From Chloroflexota bacterium (lineage in GTDB: Bacteria > Chloroflexota > Anaerolineae > UBA7937 > JACPPX01): DNA of 10,422 nt. The notes below the pieces were generated by a model that saw nothing but the letters and a program-made list of their open reading frames with translations, did not search any database and was not told the DNA's origin. The DNA lies in NCBI GenBank assembly GCA_016196905.1, contig JACPWV010000097.1:1-10422 (forward strand). The letters are read 5' to 3'. This document shows, piece after piece, positions 1 through 7,300 of the stretch. The translations under genes were made by a program, and so were the position numbers. The first letter of the stretch is position 1. Every line of letters begins with the position of its first letter.

Positions 1-374
1 ACCAGCGCTTCTTCGACCAGTTCACCGGGCACGTGGCCCAGGAGCACCAGGGTCGTCTCTTGGCGTTGGAGAAACACGTAGAGCGAGCTGCGCATCTGAT
101 CGGACAGCCCGATCTGCCTAGCTATCTGACTGAGCAGCGTCCTTCCCTCAGGACTCAGGTAGTCATGGATCTGGACGGCCCCTTCCCAGCTCGCCCGGCT
201 CAATGCCGGCCGCAGGTCATCTTCCAGGTACACCAGGCAGTCGCCGCAGCCTGAGCTGAAAAAGACATGAGCCGCGTCTCGCTCCTGAGAGTGGAGCGGC
301 GCCGGAGGTGGCACAGCGGTCCACAGCAAGACGGCAAAACATACCGCCCACTTCAAACCTGTCCGAGCTCTCAT
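1..374 (-). CDS. Exported thioredoxin-like CxxC protein (3' end outside window)
   Basis: The first 124 residues of a minus-strand protein that runs off the left edge; too short a record of start for the usual ORF listing because its stop is not in the window. Residues 1-24 form a signal peptide or anchor (MRART, then a hydrophobic core AVCFAVLLWTAV). After it comes HVFFSSGCGDCLVYLEDDL, with C43 and C46 as a CxxC pair at the end of a predicted beta strand, the layout of extracytoplasmic thioredoxin-fold proteins. Later residues (SLYVFLQRQETTLVLLGH) would fit the second beta-alpha-beta half. In many bacteria such domains precede a DsbD/CcdA-type membrane domain, which would lie beyond position 1; that is inference. 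The AAGGAG motif lies about 19 bases before the ATG, too far to be ideal, so the start is uncertain. It follows the beta-CASP gene by 81 bases. Reductase, oxidase or isomerase roles cannot be told apart here. Confidence 0.7.
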   Translation of the reverse strand, partial: MRARTGLKWAVCFAVLLWTAVPPPAPLHSQERDAAHVFFSSGCGDCLVYLEDDLRPALSRASWEGAVQIHDYLSPEGRTLLSQIARQIGLSDQMRSSLYVFLQRQETTLVLLGHVPGELVEEAL

Positions 375-455
375 CCACGACGCTCGAAAAGGGCTCCTTA
401 GCAAGCTGGTGAGTGTGACTATGCGACCAGTCCCATAGCCATCCATGGCTTCAGC

Positions 456-1850
456 CTACTCCAGGGCGAAGTGCTTTCCCTGATCCGGAATGACGACCTC
501 CTCCCAACCCAGCTCCTGGCCGATTCGCTCCTGCAGGGACCGAGCGGCTTGCGGCTCGCCATGCACGATGAAGGTCCGGCGGGGAATCTGCTCAAAGTTC
601 GAGAGCCAGCGCAAAAGCTCGCTGCGGTCGGCGTGGCCGGAGAGGGAATCCATGGCCGCGATGCGAGCTCGCACCGGGACCCGTTCTCTGTGGATGGTGA
701 TTTCTTTTGCACCCTCCAGTAATGCCCTTCCCCGCGTCCCCTTCACCTGGTATCCGACCAAGAGCACCGTGTTGCGCGGGTCCGGCAACTTCCACTTCAA
801 GTGGTGGAGGATGCGGCCACCGGTACACATGCCGCTGGCGGAGATGATGATCGCCGGACCGGGCCTGGTGTTCAGGGCCTTGGAAGCTTCCACATCGCGT
901 ATGAAACGCGTGTCTCGACAGCGCAACGGGCAGGTGTGATCGTCCATGAGCAAGTTAATGTCTAGGTTGTGCTCGTTGCCGAAGCGACAGTAGATGTCGG
1001 TGACGTCGCTGGCCATGGGGCTGTCGACGTACACCGGGAGGTCCGGCACCTTACCCTCGTCCTGCAACTTGCGGATGTAGTAGAGGACCTGCTGGGTGCG
1101 CCCCACGGCGAAGGCGGGGATGAGGAGCACCCCGCGTTTTTCCACTACAGCGTGGATCACCCCCTCCAAATCGTCTTCGATGAGTGCCCGGCGGTGCGTG
1201 CGATCGCCGTACGTAGATTCCAGCACCAGATAGTCGGCCGTTCGCACAGGGTAGGGATCCTTCATCACCTCCTGGTCGTAGCGGCCCAGATCGCCCGAGA
1301 AGACCAGCCGGCGCCGCCCCTCCCCGACCTCCACCTCCAGCTCCAGGGTAGCCGAGCCCAGGATGTGGCCAGCCGGTCGAAAGGTCACCGTCATCCGGTC
1401 AAGCGACAAAGGTTCGTGAAAGCGCACCGGTCTCACCCGTTCTAGGACGCGTTCCGCGTCGGCCACGGTGTAGAGGGGCAAGGCGGGCTGGTGGCGGCTG
1501 TAGCCTTTCTTATTGGCGTAGGCGGCGTCCTGCTCCTGAAGATGGGCCGCATCGGGGAGCATGATCTCCAAAAGGGCGCAGGTCGCCTCGGTGGCATAAA
1601 CGCGAGCTCCATAGCCCTGGCGAGCTAGCCTCGGCAGATAGCCCGAATGGTCGATATGGGCGTGGGTGAGCAGCACCGCATCGATCCCGTCGGCGGGCAC
1701 CGGAAACGGTTCCCAGTTCTGCTCCTTGAGAGCTCGCGGTCCCTGGAACAGCCCACAATCGATGAGATAACGCCGACCGTTGACGCTCAAAAGGAAGCGG
1801 GAGCCGGTGACGGTCCCCGCCGCCCCCAGAAAGCTCAGCTCAACACCCAC
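456..1850 (-). CDS. Beta-CASP metallo-beta-lactamase-fold RNA nuclease (CPSF/YSH1-like)
   Basis: Cytoplasmic zinc-dependent nuclease of the CPSF73-like beta-CASP family, expected to cut or trim RNA. Numbered from the GTG start (464 aa): N-terminal ELSFLGAAGTVTGS; HAHIDH at 63-68 (H63, H65, D67, H68 bind two zincs); H162 in GHILGS; D187 in FSGD; the inserted beta-CASP region beginning around LESTYGDRTH; H406 in SLSGHAD; H430 in FIVHGE. Together these cover all metal-ligand motifs, so the enzyme looks intact. The C-terminal part matches the RMMBL domain. An ATG nine codons upstream (1877) has no ribosome site, whereas GGAGG sits seven bases before the GTG at 1850, and the family usually begins right at the ELSFLG strand, so GTG is preferred. 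It lies 90 bases after the hydrolase stop and may share its transcript. Its substrate cannot be read from sequence. Confidence 0.93.
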   Translation of the reverse strand: MGVELSFLGAAGTVTGSRFLLSVNGRRYLIDCGLFQGPRALKEQNWEPFPVPADGIDAVLLTHAHIDHSGYLPRLARQGYGARVYATEATCALLEIMLPDAAHLQEQDAAYANKKGYSRHQPALPLYTVADAERVLERVRPVRFHEPLSLDRMTVTFRPAGHILGSATLELEVEVGEGRRRLVFSGDLGRYDQEVMKDPYPVRTADYLVLESTYGDRTHRRALIEDDLEGVIHAVVEKRGVLLIPAFAVGRTQQVLYYIRKLQDEGKVPDLPVYVDSPMASDVTDIYCRFGNEHNLDINLLMDDHTCPLRCRDTRFIRDVEASKALNTRPGPAIIISASGMCTGGRILHHLKWKLPDPRNTVLLVGYQVKGTRGRALLEGAKEITIHRERVPVRARIAAMDSLSGHADRSELLRWLSNFEQIPRRTFIVHGEPQAARSLQERIGQELGWEEVVIPDQGKHFALE

Positions 1851-1857
1851 GAAGGTG

Positions 1858-1862
1858 CCTCC
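1858..1862 (-). promoter_or_regulatory. Ribosome binding site choosing the GTG start of the beta-CASP nuclease
   Basis: GGAGG on the minus strand, followed by a seven-base spacer and GTG at 1850. It lies inside the reading frame that would begin at the ATG at 1877, and no comparable motif precedes that ATG. It therefore supports the shorter protein. Confidence 0.7.
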
Positions 1863-1940
1863 GGGGGTTGGCCCCATACAGCGATAACCAAGCCGATCAG
1901 CATAATATCCAGTGTGCTGTCATCATGAGGACTGCTCGGC

Positions 1941-2855
1941 TCAATGCCCCGCTGCACGCCCGTTCGCTGTCGCGATGGGGCTCTCCGCTCGCTCGTGAAT
2001 AGTGGAATTCTCCCTCACCGCGGACAAGGGCTGGGTCAGAAACTCCAAAAGCTGCCTGTTAACCTCGTCTGGCTTCTCCTCTTGCAGGAAATGGCCGCAC
2101 TTCGGGATCGTCTTCAGAATGGATCCGGGGATGTTCCGGTGGAGCCGCAGCGCCGCCCAGGGTGGAAACAGCACATCGTTCTCGGCCCACACGATCAATG
2201 TGGGAACTCTCACATTGAAGGAGTTCTGATCCACAGCGCCAGTAATGCCGCCGATCCCGTTGGCGAGGAGTACCCTGAGATCGGTCAGCCGTGTGCCCCG
2301 GTTCAGCTCGCGGTACTTCGCGACCAATTCCTTCGTTACCAGCTTCTTGTTGTGAAAGGCGAGGGTTACGAAGGTGTCGGTCCGTCTGACAGTCGTTTCC
2401 CATACCAAGCGATTCAACGGGTCTCCGAGCACCGGGAGCCTGTACAGGAATCCATAGAGCACGGCCCACGGCAAGTACTTAATCGGAGGAAGATACGCAA
2501 ATGTGTTGAGGACGATGAGCCGGGAGACCTTCTCGGGATAGCGCCCCAGGAATGCCAGTCCGATAGCTCCACCGAGGTCATGTACACAGAGGATGACCCT
2601 CTGGGCACTGACCTGCGCCAGGAACCCGTCGACGAACTCCACGTAGGCCCTGACCGTGTAGTCGAAGTCGGGTGGCTTGTCGGAGTGGCCCCAGCCTAAC
2701 AGGTCCGGCGCGTAGACGCGAAACCGGGACGAGAGAGCCTCGATCTGCCTCCTCCAGATGAACGACGACGTCGGGATGCCATGGAGCAGGAGCACGGGTT
2801 CGCCCTCGCCCTCGACCTCGTAGTAGACGTTCCAGCGATTGACCTTCATCCACAT
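1941..2855 (-). CDS. Alpha/beta hydrolase, haloalkane dehalogenase/epoxide hydrolase superfamily
   Basis: A 304-residue soluble alpha/beta-hydrolase. Numbered from the ATG at 2855: oxyanion motif HGIPTSS from H25; nucleophile elbow VHDLGG with D93 as nucleophile; PDLLGWGHSDKP strand-loop near residue 51; acid D227 in WAENDVLFP; catalytic base H255 in CGHFLQEEKP. An Asp nucleophile points to the dehalogenase/epoxide-hydrolase branch rather than Ser esterases. The Trp that usually follows it in that branch (HDWG), which helps hold halide in dehalogenases, is Leu here, so dehalogenase activity is doubtful and the substrate is unknown. A GTG directly abutting the upstream stop (2882) would add nine residues. 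AAGGAAGG ten bases before the ATG at 2855 favours the shorter form, which begins as these proteins usually do. It is probably cotranscribed with the PaaK-like gene. Confidence 0.9.
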   Translation of the reverse strand: MWMKVNRWNVYYEVEGEGEPVLLLHGIPTSSFIWRRQIEALSSRFRVYAPDLLGWGHSDKPPDFDYTVRAYVEFVDGFLAQVSAQRVILCVHDLGGAIGLAFLGRYPEKVSRLIVLNTFAYLPPIKYLPWAVLYGFLYRLPVLGDPLNRLVWETTVRRTDTFVTLAFHNKKLVTKELVAKYRELNRGTRLTDLRVLLANGIGGITGAVDQNSFNVRVPTLIVWAENDVLFPPWAALRLHRNIPGSILKTIPKCGHFLQEEKPDEVNRQLLEFLTQPLSAVRENSTIHERAESPIATANGRAAGH

Positions 2856-2882
2856 GGGGATCGGGCCTTCCTTTCGGCGCAC

Positions 2883-4277
2883 TCAGCCGGATGCACCGCT
2901 AAGGCTCGCAGAGGAGGCCGGTTCCCGCGCGCCTCGCCGATAAGACCGGATCAGGGGCGCCTTGCCAGCAGCCCCTCGAGGAATGGACACCACCCGCTGT
3001 ACCTTGATGGCCGGTACGATGGCCCCTTGGGCCGCCAAGCCCTGTCGGAATGCATCCGCGAGCGTCTCCTCGACAAACCCGTCGCGCACGCCGCTCAGCA
3101 GTATGGTCAGCCCGTCGCGTTCCTGCACTACCTGCCACCCGCTCGCGGGCACCTTGTCCATGATTCGATGAAACACGTTGGGGTGCACCGCCACCTCCCC
3201 GCCCGCCGCGGCCGGAAAGTGGAACACATCCTCCACACGCCCCTGAATGTCGTCGATGAGAGCGAAGGGGCGCCCGAACGGACAAGGCGCGGCAGCCAGC
3301 CGCACGCTGTCACTCAGCTCGTAACGGATGAGCGGCTGGGTGCGGCTGAAGAGCACGGTGACGAGCAACTTGTCGCCATAGACCCCGGGCGGGACAGGGC
3401 GGTTGTCACGATCAACGACCTCCGGGAGAACCAGATCCTCGAAGAGGTGCAGGCCTCGGTGGCGTTCGCACTCTGCGGCCAAGTCGCCGCCCTCAGTGGC
3501 ACCATATTGATTGAAAAGCTTCTTGCCCCAGACCTGTTCCACGCGCCGCCGCGTCTCGTCGGTTAGCACCTCCGAGCTGGTGAAGACGAGATGAGGGGCG
3601 ATCCGCAGGCGCCCGCTGAGCTGCTCATCGGCCAGGATGCGTGCCATGGAGGCGTAGGCCACCAGCATCTCAGGTTGCCAGGCGTTGAGACGCCGGACGA
3701 TGGCCTCCACTGGCTCGCTGGCGTCCAGGCGCAGCGCGGGCATCCACCAGCTCTGAAGGGTGGCGCCGGCCCTCGCCGACATGTGCCATGGCGATGTGGA
3801 AGCGACCGAGGCCATCTTCATGCGGTGGGTCAAGCTGATCTCAGCACCGGCCCACTCGTGGCCGCGGGCGAAGGAAGCCAAAATGGCTGTCCACTCCGAA
3901 CGATTGAAAAGGAATAGCCCACGCTGGCCCGTGCTGCCCGAGGTGGCGTTGACCCAGTAGCGCCTAAGAAAACGCTCGTCCCCCCGCAGGTTCGCCAGAT
4001 GCGTCTCGACCTCTTCCAGACGGATCGCTGGATTGGTCACCAGCTCGTCAAAGTGTTCCATCAACATGGCTTTGGTGAGCACCGGAAGCTCGTTCAACGG
4101 GCGGTCGGTGAGACCCTTGTGGAATCGTTGATAAAAGGGCGAGTGGGCATAGGCGTGCTCGCGGAGGCGACGCAGCGAACTGGCTTGATGCGCCTTTAGT
4201 TGCTGGTGGGTCCAGCGATCATGTTGGCGTAACTCCCGAAGTGTTGACAGTAGACCCAGCAGGATCTGGATATTCAT
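2883..4277 (-). CDS. PaaK/CapK-like adenylate-forming enzyme
   Basis: A 464-residue cytoplasmic protein of the phenylacetate-CoA ligase-like (PaaK/CapK) branch of the AMP-forming superfamily, which activates a carboxylate with ATP. Visible landmarks: N-terminal helical region with HSPFYQ, typical of CapK proteins (43-50); ATP-binding loop TSGSTG at 112-117; QYGATEGG at 257-264 (adenine/ATP site); LIRYELSD at 316-323, matching the family's RY-x-x-x-D element; and a short C-terminal domain with a GKAPLI element that could carry the catalytic Lys. Length fits the family. The acid substrate, and whether CoA is the acceptor, cannot be inferred; phenylacetate breakdown is unlikely since no paa genes are near. 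Its ATG overlaps the stop of the methyltransferase-like gene as ATGA, so translation is probably coupled. Confidence 0.88.
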   Translation of the reverse strand: MNIQILLGLLSTLRELRQHDRWTHQQLKAHQASSLRRLREHAYAHSPFYQRFHKGLTDRPLNELPVLTKAMLMEHFDELVTNPAIRLEEVETHLANLRGDERFLRRYWVNATSGSTGQRGLFLFNRSEWTAILASFARGHEWAGAEISLTHRMKMASVASTSPWHMSARAGATLQSWWMPALRLDASEPVEAIVRRLNAWQPEMLVAYASMARILADEQLSGRLRIAPHLVFTSSEVLTDETRRRVEQVWGKKLFNQYGATEGGDLAAECERHRGLHLFEDLVLPEVVDRDNRPVPPGVYGDKLLVTVLFSRTQPLIRYELSDSVRLAAAPCPFGRPFALIDDIQGRVEDVFHFPAAAGGEVAVHPNVFHRIMDKVPASGWQVVQERDGLTILLSGVRDGFVEETLADAFRQGLAAQGAIVPAIKVQRVVSIPRGAAGKAPLIRSYRRGAREPASSASLSGASG

Positions 4278-4840
4278 TTCCAGTTCCCCCGTCGAAGGCG
4301 CGGGATGAAGCGCGGCACCTCGCGCATGTATTCTCGATATTCAGGCAGGCGCTGAAGCAGATCGATTTCCTCCAGCCGAGCCTGCACCAAGAGCCAAGCA
4401 AAGGCAACGGCCGAGGCAACCAGGACGGTGATACTTGGGCGGATCAAAACTAGACCCGGCAGCATAACCGAACTGCCAGCGTAGATAGGGTGACGGACAT
4501 AGGCGTACAACCCATGGCGTACCAAATTGTCTCGGACCGAAGGGAGACCAGAGGGCTTCCCAATGTCGCGGTGGCCGATCATGAACAGAATGACCCCGCC
4601 GAAGGTCAACGCCCAGCCAAGGACGGTGAAGACCGGATGGGGCGGGAAGGCCCACGGCGCTGGAATCGCCCACGCCCAGAAGCCACCCATAAGCCCGAGC
4701 GGGATACCCAGGATATTGCGCAGCACGGCGGTGATAAGCTGCCCGCCCCGCTCGCCGAGCCACCGCGAATACCCAGTAGTAAATGCGCTCGCGCCGACGA
4801 AAGCCAAACCAGCCGTCAGGGGTATCAGGAAGAGAAACAT
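4274..4840 (-). CDS. Isoprenylcysteine carboxyl methyltransferase-like membrane protein
   Basis: A 188-residue integral membrane protein of the ICMT/phospholipid methyltransferase-like family, which uses S-adenosylmethionine to methylate membrane-bound substrates. Hydrophobic spans lie near residues 1-20, 35-58, 69-88 and 128-153. The family core is clear: LVRHGLYAYVRHPIYAG (107-122, the conserved RHP-x-Y SAM/substrate motif) and EEIDLLQRLPEYREYM (157-172) followed by basic PRFIPRLRR. The start is set by AGGAGG eight bases before ATG 4840. A longer open frame reaching 5416 is only read-through of the neighbouring gene's opposite frame. The upstream gene ends 17 bases earlier, and the stop overlaps the PaaK-like ATG by four bases. 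Prokaryotic members rarely have a known substrate; a lipid or quinone-like target is a guess. This is not a bona fide CAAX-processing enzyme on present evidence. Confidence 0.85.
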   Translation of the reverse strand: MFLFLIPLTAGLAFVGASAFTTGYSRWLGERGGQLITAVLRNILGIPLGLMGGFWAWAIPAPWAFPPHPVFTVLGWALTFGGVILFMIGHRDIGKPSGLPSVRDNLVRHGLYAYVRHPIYAGSSVMLPGLVLIRPSITVLVASAVAFAWLLVQARLEEIDLLQRLPEYREYMREVPRFIPRLRRGNWK

Positions 4841-4857
4841 AGCACTCCCTCCTTTGC

Positions 4858-5409
4858 CTAGTCGCGGGTGCGAACCAAGAAAAGCCCGACCCCCGCCGAC
4901 AGGCCCAAGCCCAACAGGATGAGAGCCCATTCTCCGGTCGACCGCGAGCGGGGGATCTGGTGCTCGGCAGCGGAGGGTTCCGGATGCGCCTCGGCTTCTG
5001 GGGTCGCCGAGACCGACACCGTCGCAGCCGCCTCGGGAGTCGGAGTGGGGGGTGGTTCGGTCACCGTGATTTGGGCGGAGGCCGTCTTCCCATCCGCTCC
5101 CAGTGCTCGCACTAGGTAGGTCCCTCCTGGCGTCTCTGGGGGAATGATGAAATTGATGATGAAATCCCCCTCGGCATCGCCGGTGGCCGTCCCCAATGTC
5201 GTCACGAAAAGGGCCCCTTGAAGGCTGATGGTGATCTCTCCATTCTCGGTCAAACTTTCTCCGCGGACCTCGAGGTTTCCACCAGGGGCCACCACCTCCG
5301 GCGTTACGGTGATCTTCGGCTCGCCGTGGGCCCAGGCGTTCCCCAGGCTGATCAAGAAAAGCAGGCTGGCGAGCCATGTCGCGATGATTCGAAAGAACCG
5401 ACCGTTCAT
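4858..5409 (-). CDS. Secreted, C-terminally anchored beta-sandwich protein of unknown function
   Basis: A 183-residue exported protein. Residues 1-27 are a signal peptide (hydrophobic TWLASLLFLISLG, then AWA as cleavage site). Residues 28-117 read as one Ig/TIG-like beta sandwich: PKITVTPEVVAPGGNLEVRG, EITISL, FIINFIIP, GGTYLVRALG, ASAQITV. Residues 118-155 are a Pro/Thr/Glu-rich flexible linker, and 160-179 a single membrane helix ending in VRTRD, so the domain is held outside the membrane. Predicted cleavage exposes an N-terminal His (HGEP). Start chosen from GAGGAGG five bases before ATG 5409; an ATG five codons earlier lies within that site. It begins 11 bases after the cytochrome b stop, so it may work with it as an accessory or scaffold subunit, but that rests on position alone. 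I do not recognise a named family. Confidence 0.75.
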   Translation of the reverse strand: MNGRFFRIIATWLASLLFLISLGNAWAHGEPKITVTPEVVAPGGNLEVRGESLTENGEITISLQGALFVTTLGTATGDAEGDFIINFIIPPETPGGTYLVRALGADGKTASAQITVTEPPPTPTPEAAATVSVSATPEAEAHPEPSAAEHQIPRSRSTGEWALILLGLGLSAGVGLFLVRTRD

Positions 5410-5420
5410 CCCCCACCTCC

Positions 5421-6518
5421 TCATTCCACCAAATGCGCCACCGGGACCGTGGCCCAGGCGTACAGCCCTAGAACGACCAGGGCCAGGAAAAGGATCCCGC
5501 CGGCCGCCAAGAGCCAGCGCCGCCGACGCGGCGATCGGTATGGGCTTCGATCGACGAAGGGGACCAACGCCAACAGGGCAAAGAAAAGTAACCCGCCGTA
5601 GAACAGCCCCTGAACGCCCCACACATTCTCCAAAGGGTATAGCCACAGGAACATCCAGGGAGGTTTGGTCACTTCCTCGCCCGGCACAGCGGGCAGGCCT
5701 AAGGGGGCTGGCGCGAGCACAGACAGCACGCCCAGGCCTGCCCACAGGAGAAGGCCGAAGCCGATCATCCGCCGCAGGTGGACGGTGAAGCGGGACATCC
5801 GCTCGGGCACCGCCGCTGGCTCGTCGCTGGGGCGCGGGGAGATGCTGTGGTATTTGATCAAGAAGAGATGGCCCAGTATGAGCAAAGTGAATAGCCCGGG
5901 CAGGATAGTGATATGGCCGATGTAGAGCCGGGTGAGGAGGGGCACGCTCAGGCTGAACTCGAGGGAGAACCAGCTGCCCAAAAAGCCTAGTAGGTTGGCT
6001 ACTTCACGGTTATGAGCCAGCGCCTCGAAGCCTTCTTGATCGTATTTGAGCACGGTCCCGGTGAAGATCAGTCCCGTGGTCACGGCCAAGAGCCCCACCC
6101 CGATCAGCCAGTTGCCCTCTCGAGGACGCTTGTAGGAAGCCGCCCAGTATATTCGCATCATATGCAGTAGAACGGTGAGCACGACGATATTTGCCCCCCA
6201 GTAGTGAAGGCTGCGTACGATATCGCCGAGGGGAGCCTGGGTGATGATGAAGACCACGCTGCTGTGCGCCTCCGAGGGATGCGGGTGGTAGAACTGGGCC
6301 AGCCAGACCCCGGTGGCGAAGAGGATGATGAATCCCATGAGGGTGATGCCGCCCAGGAGGTAGGGTAACCTGTTGGCGTACTCGGGCACAGGATAGGAGA
6401 AGGCGCTCAGGCCCAAGCGCTCATCCAGGCCCCGCCAGGTCGAATCCCACCAGAGGGTCAGCCGCCCAGAAGTTGGGGAGATGCTTCCCCGCAGCTGAAT
6501 CTCTTCAGGCCTTGCCAT
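5421..6518 (-). CDS. Cytochrome b, b6/subunit IV fusion type
   Basis: A 365-residue integral membrane diheme cytochrome b, expected to pass electrons from a quinol within a bc-type complex. About seven helices: four N-terminal (near 52-75, 101-122, 137-156, 197-222) match the cytochrome b6 core and three C-terminal (near 250-270, 304-322, 335-356) match subunit IV. Heme ligands H105 and H119 lie in helix B (HYWGAN...LLHMMR) and H202 and H217 in helix D (GHITILPG...LGHLF). YKRPREGNWLIG at 129-140 is the family loop. Spacing of the second His pair is 15, as in b6-type proteins, not 14 as in mitochondrial-type. In the quinol-site position the usual PEWY is PPWM (286-289), so the conserved Glu is gone. 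No Rieske protein or cytochrome c gene is in the window. GGGG about five bases before ATG 6518 is a modest ribosome site. Confidence 0.95.
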   Translation of the reverse strand: MARPEEIQLRGSISPTSGRLTLWWDSTWRGLDERLGLSAFSYPVPEYANRLPYLLGGITLMGFIILFATGVWLAQFYHPHPSEAHSSVVFIITQAPLGDIVRSLHYWGANIVVLTVLLHMMRIYWAASYKRPREGNWLIGVGLLAVTTGLIFTGTVLKYDQEGFEALAHNREVANLLGFLGSWFSLEFSLSVPLLTRLYIGHITILPGLFTLLILGHLFLIKYHSISPRPSDEPAAVPERMSRFTVHLRRMIGFGLLLWAGLGVLSVLAPAPLGLPAVPGEEVTKPPWMFLWLYPLENVWGVQGLFYGGLLFFALLALVPFVDRSPYRSPRRRRWLLAAGGILFLALVVLGLYAWATVPVAHLVE

Positions 6519-6575
6519 CTCGAGCCCCTTTCTATGACCTCCTAGCTTTCCTCGCCTTTGGACTCGGCAAATCCG

Positions 6576-6743
6576 TCACCCTCTGTGGTGATGTTCCGAC
6601 AACGGCACATACTCTTCCGGTTGCCTTTGAAAGTCCGCCAGACAGCCCGGGGAGCAGAAATAGTACTCCACTCCTTTATAGACCGCCGAGCCATGGGCCT
6701 TCTTCGGATCGATGGTCATCCCGCAGACGGGATCGCGGACCAT
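6576..6743 (-). CDS. Small YHS-domain protein
   Basis: A 55-residue cytoplasmic protein made almost entirely of one YHS domain: MVRDPVCGMTIDPKKA, then VYKGVEYYFCSPGCLADFQ. C7, C30 and C34 are the likely metal ligands, and the tail is His-rich (EHHHRG). YHS domains occur in copper and silver P-type ATPases and free-standing metal-binding proteins; a metal chaperone or sink role is inference. The start follows AGGAGG by five bases. An upstream ATG in frame at 6818 is inside the preceding gene and has no such site. Its first 28 bases overlap the end of the larger YHS gene, so the two are probably translated together. Confidence 0.88.
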   Translation of the reverse strand: MVRDPVCGMTIDPKKAHGSAVYKGVEYYFCSPGCLADFQRQPEEYVPLSEHHHRG

Positions 6744-7300
6744 GTTCCCTCCTTTCCTAGTTCGATCTTGAACATATCCCCTAGCGTGCTGAGCTGGAAA
6801 GCCCATTTCCTGCGCCACACAAGAAACTCTTCGATGGTCCTCCGCTGTTCTCTCAGGGGTGTCAAGCGATAAAAGATCAAACCCCCGACTTGGAGTCGTT
6901 CAGCCAAAGTCAATTCTTCCAAGGCGTGCAGGGCATTGGCGATCTCCTTCTCGGGCCTTCCGAGGTGATAGGCCCAGTCCTCCAGGCTCATCGTCGTGCG
7001 AGGGTGCTGGTAAAGGTGTTCCAAGGCCTGGCAGGCGCCCGGGCAGGCGAAGCAGTGGGCGGCCAAGGTACGGGCCTGGGGGGACAGATCCTGTAAGGCC
7101 TCTCCGCCCAGGCGCAGCGCGTTGCTCGAGACCCTTTTCGCCCCCGTTTCCCCTGGCTCTGCGAGGTAGATCTCGGGCTGGGCCTCGAAAAGGCGGCGAC
7201 ATCCCTCGCAGCAAAGGTGGTAAATAACCCCCTGATGCCAGGTTTGTTCACGGGAGTGGCCTGAGTCGAGGTACATGCCACATACGGGATCCCGTATCAT
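6716..7300 (-). CDS. YHS domain fused to a Cys cluster and winged-helix-like region
   Basis: A 194-residue soluble protein. Residues 1-45 are a YHS domain ([13 protein letters not shown], then YHLCCEGCRRLFEAQPE) with C7, C30, C31 and C34. A linker leads to AHCFACPGAC at 81-90, a C-x2-C-x3-C cluster (C83, C86, C90). Residues about 104-150 look like a small winged helix: MSLEDWAYHLGRPEKEIANALHALEELTLAERL, then a strand pair LQVGGLIFYRLT. The remainder is basic and helical (RRTIEEFLVWRRKWAF). The arrangement suggests a metal- or redox-sensing regulator, but DNA binding is inferred, not shown. Start from GGGGGGAAG about five bases before ATG 7300; the in-frame ATG at 7327 lacks a site of its own. 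The first 53 bases overlap the ATPase gene in another frame, and the last 28 overlap the small YHS gene. Confidence 0.82.
   Translation of the reverse strand: MIRDPVCGMYLDSGHSREQTWHQGVIYHLCCEGCRRLFEAQPEIYLAEPGETGAKRVSSNALRLGGEALQDLSPQARTLAAHCFACPGACQALEHLYQHPRTTMSLEDWAYHLGRPEKEIANALHALEELTLAERLQVGGLIFYRLTPLREQRRTIEEFLVWRRKWAFQLSTLGDMFKIELGKEGTWSAIPSAG

Noticed and set aside
437..450. AGCCAT-CC-ATGGCT inverted repeat as a terminator after the beta-CASP gene
   Set aside because: The stem is only six bases, has a two-base loop, and no T run follows on the minus strand.
1944..2699. A 251-codon plus-strand open frame
   Set aside because: It is antisense to the alpha/beta hydrolase with its intact catalytic residues, and lacks a ribosome site.
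1941..2855. Calling the hydrolase a haloalkane dehalogenase
   Set aside because: The halide-holding Trp next to the nucleophile is Leu, so only the broader superfamily is supported.
2781..3566. A 261-codon plus-strand open frame
   Set aside because: It lies opposite the PaaK-like gene, whose motifs are clear, and its protein has no domain features; GC-rich codon use opens the antisense frame.
4841..5416. N-terminal extension of the methyltransferase-like protein up to 5416
   Set aside because: The extension is the off-frame of the exported beta-sandwich gene, low-complexity, while AGGAGG marks ATG 4840.
5410..5745. N-terminal extension of the exported beta-sandwich protein into the cytochrome b gene
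   Set aside because: It would bury the signal peptide; GAGGAGG and the signal sequence fix the start at 5409.
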